Shown here: in pieces, positions 58,437-64,000 of the stretch
How the letters are laid out: every line of letters begins with the position of its first letter
Numbering within the stretch: the stretch's first letter is position 1
Source: CADCVT01 sp036389155
Lineage (GTDB): Bacteria > Actinomycetota > Thermoleophilia > Solirubrobacterales > Solirubrobacteraceae
Reading direction: 5' to 3'
DNA: 64,000 nt
NCBI GenBank assembly: GCA_036389155.1
Contig: DASVQN010000056.1
Location: 114,791-178,790 of the forward strand
Program-made: the position numbers and the translations under genes
The notes under the pieces: model-generated
The model's database searches: none
Told to the model about the DNA's origin: nothing
Seen by the model: only the letters and a program-made list of their open reading frames with translations

Positions 58437-58933
58437 CGCACCTCGGGCGAGCCGAAGCGCTGCTCGGCGCGCACGGTCCCGTCCGCCCGCCAGCCGTGGC
58501 GCTCGTAGAACGCGGTCGCCCTCGGGTTGTTGCCGAACGTCCAGAGCGTCGCCCGCTGGTGGCCCGCGCGGCGCAGCTCGGCGACCGCGCGCTCGAGCAG
58601 CGCGCTCCCGACGCCGGCACCCTGGCGGTCGGGATCCACGTAGATGGCGAGCAGCTCGCCCGTCCACTCCGGCGCCTCCGCGTCGCGCGAGGCGCCGGCC
58701 GCGACCTCGCCGATCACGGCGCCGTCGTCGTCGGCGACCCACATCGGTGCGCCGCCGCCCATCGCGTAGCGCTCCCACTCCGCCACGCGGTCGTCGAAGG
58801 GGCGGTCCACGATCCAGGCAGGGTCGGCGATCCCCGCGTACGAGATGCACCAGCAGCGCTCGTGGACCCGCGCGAGCGGCTCGCCGTCGCCGGCGCGGGA
58901 GGGGCGGATCTCGAGCGGCACGCCCCGCATCAT
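58418..58933 (-). CDS. GNAT-family N-acetyltransferase
   Basis: 171 residues from the ATG at 58933 (another ATG three bases later, and one at 58942). The fold shows LEIRPSRAGDGEPLARVHER, APMWVADDDGAVIGEVAAGA, and the acetyl-CoA loop LLAIYVDPDRQGAGVGSALL (Q/R-x-x-G-x-G/A), then TLWTFGNNPRATAFYERHGW. These are all the GNAT motifs in order. The acceptor may be an amino acid, antibiotic or protein end. It is convergent with murB and divergent from the GGDEF gene. Confidence 0.93.
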   Translation of the reverse strand: MMRGVPLEIRPSRAGDGEPLARVHERCWCISYAGIADPAWIVDRPFDDRVAEWERYAMGGGAPMWVADDDGAVIGEVAAGASRDAEAPEWTGELLAIYVDPDRQGAGVGSALLERAVAELRRAGHQRATLWTFGNNPRATAFYERHGWRADGTVRAEQRFGSPEVRYAREL

Positions 58934-58988
58934 GCAACGCACCGGCTAACGACCGCAGCCGACTTGCCGATTACGTCGATCGTCCCCC

Positions 58989-60014
58989 ATGAAACCGCGT
59001 CCCGAAAATGGAACCGCGGTCGCCGCGCATGCTGCCCGCAGCGCAAGCGTCCGCGCGGGCGTCGTCACGACGCTCGCCATCTGCGGCGGCCTGGCCGCGT
59101 ACGTCGGCGAGTCGTGGGAGCGCCCGAACCGCTCGGCGATGGCGTTCGTCGTGCTCGGCGGCTGCCTGCTCGCGCTCGCCGTCGGCCGGATGCCGACCCG
59201 GCGCCTGCGGCGCCGCGCGACCGCCGACCGCTCGCTGGTCCTGTGGAACGTGCTGTCGATCGCCCTGCTGACCGCGCTGGTGGCGCTCGACGGCGACCCG
59301 CGCTCGCCGGTGGGCTTCGCGTTCGCCGTCCCGCTCGTGCTCGCGGCCCTCAGCTTCCCGGCCCGCACCGTGGCGTGCCTCGCGGCCGCCGACCTCGCCG
59401 CTTGCGTCGTCGCGCTGGCCGCCGTCGGCTCGTTCGACGTCCCGTACGCGACGATGCTCGCCGCGACGCTCGTCTGCGTCGGCATGGGCTGCGCGTGGCA
59501 GGCGCGCATCCAGCAGCGCACCCTCAGCCACGTCTCGCGCCTGTCGCGCACGGACGAGCTGACCGGCTGCCTGAACCGCCGCGGCTTCGTCGACGACCTC
59601 CACGTGCGGCTGCAGCGCCAGGCGCGCTACGGGGCCGGGTTCGGCCTCGTGCTCATCGACCTCGACGGCTTCAAGGCGATCAACGACGAGCACGGCCACG
59701 CCGCCGGCGACGAGATGCTGCGCCGCACGGCCGCCGCCCTGGCGGGAACGATCAGGGGCGGCGACGTCGTCGCGCGCCTCGGCGGCGACGAGTTCGCGGT
59801 GCTGCTCGACGAGTGCGACGCGCTGACGGCCGAGCTGGTCGCCGAGCGCCTGCGCACGGCGATCGCTCCGCACGCGGCCGCGAGCGCCGGCTACGCCGCC
59901 TGCCCGGACGACGCGAACGACGCCGACGCGCTCTACCGCCGCGCCGACGCCCGGCTCTACGAGACCAAGCGGTTCGTCGCGCTCGAGCGCGCCGCCGTGC
60001 TCGTCCCGGCCTGA
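58989..60014 (+). CDS. Membrane-bound diguanylate cyclase (GGDEF)
   Basis: 341 residues. Five to six membrane helices (about 22-165) form the sensor part. The GGDEF domain begins SRTDELTGCLNRRGFVDDLH and has LVLIDLDGFKAINDEHGHAA (metal aspartate and substrate-binding N-x3-H) and GGDEF at 265-269. An inhibitory RxxD site is present at Arg256-Asp259, five residues before GGDEF, so product feedback is expected. It makes c-di-GMP from GTP. No EAL domain is attached. A c-di-GMP riboswitch lies elsewhere in this window. A CRSxxG-type ligand domain is not recognisable in the membrane region. Confidence 0.94.
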   Translation: MKPRPENGTAVAAHAARSASVRAGVVTTLAICGGLAAYVGESWERPNRSAMAFVVLGGCLLALAVGRMPTRRLRRRATADRSLVLWNVLSIALLTALVALDGDPRSPVGFAFAVPLVLAALSFPARTVACLAAADLAACVVALAAVGSFDVPYATMLAATLVCVGMGCAWQARIQQRTLSHVSRLSRTDELTGCLNRRGFVDDLHVRLQRQARYGAGFGLVLIDLDGFKAINDEHGHAAGDEMLRRTAAALAGTIRGGDVVARLGGDEFAVLLDECDALTAELVAERLRTAIAPHAAASAGYAACPDDANDADALYRRADARLYETKRFVALERAAVLVPA

Positions 60015-60021
60015 CGCGCCG

Positions 60022-62496
60022 CTACCCGCGCCGGCGCCTCGGCCACCGGCGCGACTTCGTGGGCTTCTTCGCGCACAGCCGGTACACCCGCGTCTGGCGC
60101 ACGATGCGTCCCTTGCGCGTGCGGCCGACGACCTTGACCTTCACCTTCCCCTTCGGCAGCCCGCGCAGGTCGATGCGCGCGCGCAGCCGGCGGCCGCGGA
60201 TGACCTTGGCGCGCCGCCCGGCGTACGTGACGCGCGCCGTGCGCGCGCGGCGCGGGAGGCGGATGACGAAGTTGCGCCGGCTGGTGCATGCGCGGGCGGT
60301 CTGCGGAAGCTCCAGCGCCCCGCCGCAGTCCTGCCCGCGGCCGATCGTCGCCTGCAGCGGCAGGTTGCGCGAGTCGGGGCCGACCCCGATCCGGTAGCAG
60401 CCCTTCGCGACGCGCCAGCCGTTGGCCGGCGTGTCCCAGTAGGAGAACGCGCGCTCGTCGAGGGCGAAGCGCACGCGCCTGCTCTCGCCGGGGTCGAGCG
60501 TCACGCGGTCGAAGCCCTTGAGCTGCCACGGCGGCTGGACGACGTCCTCGCGCGGCTGCGGCATCCCGACGTAGAGCTGCGGGACCGCGGTCGCCCGGCG
60601 CGAGCCGGTGTTGCGGACCTCGACGCTCACCGTGGCGTCCTTCCCCGGCTCGACGCGGATGTCGTCGAAGGCGAACGTCGAGTAGGTCAGGCCGGCGCCG
60701 AACGGGTACGCGACCGCCAGCCGCTTCGTCTCGAACCAGCGGTAGCCGATCAGCACGCCCTCCTTGTAGGTGACGCGCTCGCCGACGCCCGGGTACTTCT
60801 CCGGGTCGCCGGCCGTGGGCTCGTCCTCCTCGCGCAGCGGGAACGTCGCGGGCAGCCGGCCGCCGGGCTCGGCGTCGCCGAAGAGCACGCGGGCGATCGC
60901 CGTGCCCCCGTTCTGGCCGGGGTACCACGCCTCGAGCAGGCCCTTGACCGCGTCGCGCCACGGCGTGAGCACGGGGCCGCCGGTCTGCAGGACGAGCACC
61001 GTCTTCGGCTGCGCCGCGGCCACCTTCTCGATCAGGGCGTCGCGGTCGACGTCGTCGGGCTGCGAGCAGTTCAGGCCCATGCACTGCTTGTCCGAGCCCT
61101 CGCTCATCCGGTCGCCCACGATCACGACCGCGACATCGGCGCTCTTGGCGACCGCGGCCGCGCGGTCGGCGTCCGACCCGTCGTCGAACACGACCTTGTC
61201 CTTGCCGAGGCGCGCCTCGATCCCCTGGCGCGGGTTCGTCGTGAGGAACGGCTTGATGGCCGACGAGCCGCCGCCGTTGCGCAGGGCCTCCGCCTCCGGG
61301 CCGATGAGCGCGAGCTTGCCGATCCCCTGGGCGTCGAGCGGGAGGATCCCGCCGTCGTTCTCGAGCAGGACCATGCCGCTCTCCTCGAGCTCGCCGGCGA
61401 CCGTGTGATGGCCCTCCTTGTCGATCTTGGCGGGATCGTTCTGGTAGGCGTCGCGGTCGAAGAACCCGAAGGCGAACAGCGTGCGGAGCATCCGCCGGAC
61501 GTGGTCGTCGACGACGGACTCGGGAGCGGCGCCGGACGCGAGCGCGGCGTTGACCAGCTCGGGGCGGTAGGCGATCGCGGGCCAGATGTCGAGATCCAGG
61601 CCGTTGTTGAGCGAGTTGGCCGTGTTCTTCGCGGCGCCGTAGTCGGTGAGGACGAAGCCGTCGAAGGCCCAGTCGCCCTTAAGGACGTCCTCGAGCAGGT
61701 GCTCGTTCTCGCAGGCGTACGAGCCGTTGACGCGCGGATAGGCGCACATGACCGAGCCCACGCGCCCCTCCTTCACCGCCGCCTCGAACTGCGGGAGGTA
61801 GATCTCGCGCAGCGTGCGCTCGTCGAGCCGCGCGTCGACGGTCAGCCGCGAGCCGACGACCGCGCCGCCTACCGGCGCGCCCTCCGGGTTCGACCCGATG
61901 CCCTCCTGGTTGTTGACCGCGAAGTGCTTGACGTCGCCGATGACGCCCTGCTGCTGGACGCCCTTGGTCCAGCCGACGGTGATGCGGCCGGCGAGGTACG
62001 GGTCCTCGCCGAAGTACTCGAACGTCCGACCGTTGAGCGGGGTGCGCATCATGTTCACGGCGGGCGCGAAGACGACGTCGTTGCCCTTGTTGCGCACCTC
62101 GTCGCCGACGATCGACGCGTGGCGGACAGCGGTCTCGGGGCTGAACGTGGAGGCGAGCGTCATCGGGGACGGCATCGCCGTGGCCTGGCCCTGGCGCGGT
62201 CCGACGGGGCCGTCGCTGAAGAACACCGGTGGCAGCCCGACGCGATCGACGCCGTCGAGCGTGCCGGTGTGCTGGTCCTCCCCGCCCGCGACGCCGAAGA
62301 GCTCGTCGCCGGCGAGCAGGCCGATCTTCTCGTCGCGCGTCAGCGCGGCCAGCAGCAGGCCGGCGCGATCGTCCGGCGTCTTCGTGGTGTCGCACCAGGG
62401 GCGCTGGGCGACGTCGCCGCAGCGGCCGGCCGCCGCGGCGGGCGGGACGGCGGCGATCAGCAGCACGGCGATGGACAGCAGCAGCGTGCGCGCCAT
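60022..62496 (-). CDS. Secreted glycoside hydrolase family 3 (beta-glucosidase-like) with Cys-bounded module
   Basis: 824 residues with a signal peptide (LLLSIAVLLIAAVPPAAAAG). The GH3 N-terminal domain includes PVFFSDGPVGPR, VVFAPAVNMMRTPLNGRTFE, YFGEDPYLAGRI, GDVKHFAVNNQE and the nucleophile Asp285 in GFVLTDYGAA. The GH3 C-terminal domain (about 385-580) has GDRMSEGSDKQCMGL; a fibronectin-III-like domain follows (650-715). The tail is the shared module Cys737-Cys808 (ACTSRRNFVIRLP to RVYRLC) and a basic end. It hydrolyses beta-linked glucosides outside the cell. Only seven bases separate it from the convergent GGDEF gene. Confidence 0.93.
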   Translation of the reverse strand: MARTLLLSIAVLLIAAVPPAAAAGRCGDVAQRPWCDTTKTPDDRAGLLLAALTRDEKIGLLAGDELFGVAGGEDQHTGTLDGVDRVGLPPVFFSDGPVGPRQGQATAMPSPMTLASTFSPETAVRHASIVGDEVRNKGNDVVFAPAVNMMRTPLNGRTFEYFGEDPYLAGRITVGWTKGVQQQGVIGDVKHFAVNNQEGIGSNPEGAPVGGAVVGSRLTVDARLDERTLREIYLPQFEAAVKEGRVGSVMCAYPRVNGSYACENEHLLEDVLKGDWAFDGFVLTDYGAAKNTANSLNNGLDLDIWPAIAYRPELVNAALASGAAPESVVDDHVRRMLRTLFAFGFFDRDAYQNDPAKIDKEGHHTVAGELEESGMVLLENDGGILPLDAQGIGKLALIGPEAEALRNGGGSSAIKPFLTTNPRQGIEARLGKDKVVFDDGSDADRAAAVAKSADVAVVIVGDRMSEGSDKQCMGLNCSQPDDVDRDALIEKVAAAQPKTVLVLQTGGPVLTPWRDAVKGLLEAWYPGQNGGTAIARVLFGDAEPGGRLPATFPLREEDEPTAGDPEKYPGVGERVTYKEGVLIGYRWFETKRLAVAYPFGAGLTYSTFAFDDIRVEPGKDATVSVEVRNTGSRRATAVPQLYVGMPQPREDVVQPPWQLKGFDRVTLDPGESRRVRFALDERAFSYWDTPANGWRVAKGCYRIGVGPDSRNLPLQATIGRGQDCGGALELPQTARACTSRRNFVIRLPRRARTARVTYAGRRAKVIRGRRLRARIDLRGLPKGKVKVKVVGRTRKGRIVRQTRVYRLCAKKPTKSRRWPRRRRG

Positions 62497-62503
62497 GGGG
62501 GGA

Positions 62504-62509
62504 AAGTTA
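62504..62509 (-). promoter_or_regulatory. -10 box TAACTT of the GH3 gene
   Basis: TAACTT is seven bases before the ATG at 62496 on the minus strand, with a run of C and no Shine-Dalgarno between, the leaderless pattern. Confidence 0.5.
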
Positions 62510-62557
62510 GGGGGATCCCCGACGCGAGGCGCCGCGGCGGTGCCGCAATGTGGCGCC

Positions 62558-64000
62558 ATGCTCCGAATCACCGCCCTCTGTGTCGGCCTGCTCTCGTGCT
62601 TCGTCTTCGCGTCCAGCGCCGGCGCGGTCATCCTGCCTTCGCCTACCACGTCGCTGCACAGCGGCCCGGCGGAGCTGACGAACAACGCGTCGCCGTCGTT
62701 CACGTTCAGCGCCGACATGGCGTACGCGACGTTCGACTGCCGCTGGGCCGCGGGGCCGGGCGAGCCGTGGTCCTCGACCGGCGCGTTCGGGTGCGGGTCG
62801 GCGGAGAACGAGGGCGAGCAGGTGACGTACACCCCGTCCACGCCGTTGAGCGGCGACGGGGACAAGCACTTCCAGGTCCGGGCGTGCGCGGTGGTCGAGA
62901 ACGCCGACGGCGAGCCGGTCGAGCGCTGCGACGCCTCGCCGGCGCGGACGAGCTTCACGCTCGACACGGTGGCGCCGGAGCTGACCGGGCCGGCGGGCGG
63001 ACCGTCCGGCGAGCGGATCAACGCGCCGTTCGAGATCACGTTCGGCTCGCCCGAGCCGGGCGTGAAGTTCCGCTGCGCCCGCGACTACGGCCCGCACTTC
63101 GAATGCGCCTCGCCGTTCGCCTCGGGGTCGTCGTTCACCCAGGACTGGCACAACATCACCGTCGAGGTCGGCGACGCCGCCGGCAACTGGAGCCCGGAGG
63201 GCGTGGCGTGGTTCAAGTGGGACACGGTCGCGCCCGAGGTGAGCCTCGACGGCCCGTCCGGCCCGACGAACGACGACACGCCGACGTTCGCGTTCTCGGC
63301 GGCCGCCGACGACGGCCCGGCGTACACGGTCAAGTGCCGCATGTCCGGGCCGTACTTCGACGACGTCGCGGTCGCCTGTGCCGACGGCACCTACACGCCC
63401 GAGCCGCTGTTCGACGACGGCCAGTACCGGTTCGAGGTGCAGATGGTGGACGGCGCCGGGAACGCGAGCCCGTGGACGGCCAAGCAGTTCACCCTCGACC
63501 GCCAGCCGCCGAAGATCGCGTCGGTCGTGTGGAACGCCGAGCTGAAGCGGATCGACATCGTCGCCGACCTCGTCGCGCTCGAGTGCTCCTTCGACGGCCA
63601 GGACCCGTTCGCGTGCGGCCCGCACCCGACCGGCGAGAGCCTCGCGCCCGGCCCGCACTCCTTCGCCGTCACGGCGATCGACGAGGTCGGAAACCGCACG
63701 ACGAAGTCGATCGCCTTCACGGTCGCCGCGCCGGACACGGGCGGAGGCGACACCGGCGGAGGCGACACGGGTGGCGACACCGGCGGGGGTGGCACCGGCG
63801 GCGACACGGGTGGCGACACCGGCGGCGGCGACGCCGGCGGCGGTGGCACCGGCGGCGACACCGGCGGCGGCGACACGGGCGGCGACACGGGCGGCGGCGA
63901 CACCGGCGGCGGCGACAGCGGCGGCGACACCGGCGGCGGTGGCACCGGCGGCGACGCCGGCGGCGGCGACACCGGCGGCGGCGACCCCGGCGGCGGCGAC
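62558..64000 (+). CDS. Secreted multi-Ig-like protein, C-terminus outside the window
   Basis: 481 codons are open to the right edge. Start ATG 62558 gives a signal peptide (LRITALCVGLLSCFVFASSA). Three to four bacterial Ig-like units follow, each starting LDTVAPELTGP, WDTVAPEVSLDGPSGPTNDD or LDRQPPKIASVVW and carrying a cysteine pair (FRCARDYGPHFECA, KCRMSGP with ACADG, LECSFDGQDPFACG). From residue about 395 the sequence is a Gly/Asp/Thr tract (next entry). It is a surface or matrix protein; the terminal domain cannot be seen, though a Cys-bounded module would fit neighbours. Confidence 0.85.
   Translation, partial: MLRITALCVGLLSCFVFASSAGAVILPSPTTSLHSGPAELTNNASPSFTFSADMAYATFDCRWAAGPGEPWSSTGAFGCGSAENEGEQVTYTPSTPLSGDGDKHFQVRACAVVENADGEPVERCDASPARTSFTLDTVAPELTGPAGGPSGERINAPFEITFGSPEPGVKFRCARDYGPHFECASPFASGSSFTQDWHNITVEVGDAAGNWSPEGVAWFKWDTVAPEVSLDGPSGPTNDDTPTFAFSAAADDGPAYTVKCRMSGPYFDDVAVACADGTYTPEPLFDDGQYRFEVQMVDGAGNASPWTAKQFTLDRQPPKIASVVWNAELKRIDIVADLVALECSFDGQDPFACGPHPTGESLAPGPHSFAVTAIDEVGNRTTKSIAFTVAAPDTGGGDTGGGDTGGDTGGGGTGGDTGGDTGGGDAGGGGTGGDTGGGDTGGDTGGGDTGGGDSGGDTGGGGTGGDAGGGDTGGGDPGGGD
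63743..64000 (+). repeat. Gly-Asp-Thr low-complexity tract
   Basis: About 86 codons coding for DTGGG and TGGD units with occasional Ala, Ser or Pro replacements; it continues past the edge. At DNA level it is built from GGCGGCGACACC-like units. The high aspartate content suggests an extended acidic linker. Confidence 0.85.

Noticed and set aside
63743..64000. RTX calcium-binding repeats at the right edge
   Set aside because: The Gly/Asp/Thr units lack the hydrophobic residue required at position six of the RTX nonapeptide.

Overview
The window is about 64 kb of very GC-rich actinobacterial chromosome. I infer the class Thermoleophilia, order Solirubrobacterales (relatives of Solirubrobacter, Conexibacter or Patulibacter). 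The basis is base composition, the many large secreted proteins with Arg/Lys-rich beta-type C-terminal modules, frequent GTG starts and frequent leaderless first genes. No rRNA, tRNA, insertion sequence, prophage or CRISPR array is recognisable.

Layout. 1-4.1 kb: the N-terminus of an ECF sigma factor cut by the left edge, two small hypothetical genes, and a minus-strand run of six tightly packed genes (two tiny proteins, an MlaE/YrbE-type permease, a small membrane protein, an RTX-repeat secreted protein, a SnoaL-like protein). 4.2-10.7 kb: a large ATPase/LuxR regulator, an RTX-repeat secreted protein, a sulfotransferase and a family 2 glycosyltransferase. 10.7-24 kb: an extracellular-protein region with a 1866-residue FG-GAP protein, a zinc carboxypeptidase (M14), a secreted PPC-like protein, a low-complexity repeat protein preceded by a c-di-GMP-I (GEMM) riboswitch, an MFS transporter and another secreted protein. 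24-36 kb: a BBE-type flavin oxidase, a FadR-type regulator with a striking palindromic operator ahead of a fused indolepyruvate-type ferredoxin oxidoreductase, two more secreted proteins, and small cupin, VOC, RibD-C and YCII proteins. 36.3-40 kb: a 1250-residue secreted copper/PQQ-type fusion protein. 40-56 kb: a surface-polysaccharide cluster with glycosyltransferases of GT2 and GT4 type, a flippase, two hexapeptide acyltransferases, methyltransferases and a GT39-like membrane protein. 56-64 kb: a phytoene-desaturase-like oxidoreductase, MurB, a GNAT acetyltransferase, a diguanylate cyclase, a secreted GH3 beta-glucosidase and the start of a secreted Ig-like protein that runs off the right edge.

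How the parts fit. Most of the window concerns the cell surface: glycan assembly and export (40-56 kb) and secreted or anchored proteins. Four unrelated secreted proteins share one roughly 75-residue C-terminal module bounded by two cysteines. Two others share a second module with a C-x14-C spacing and a terminal FRIR. These look like attachment or sorting domains. A GEMM riboswitch controls one of the module carriers and a GGDEF protein lies in the same window, which suggests that c-di-GMP tunes this surface. Promoters are unusually legible: many first genes have a TANNNT box 6-8 nt before the start codon and no Shine-Dalgarno, while internal operon genes overlap their neighbours by GTGA/ATGA or carry a Shine-Dalgarno.
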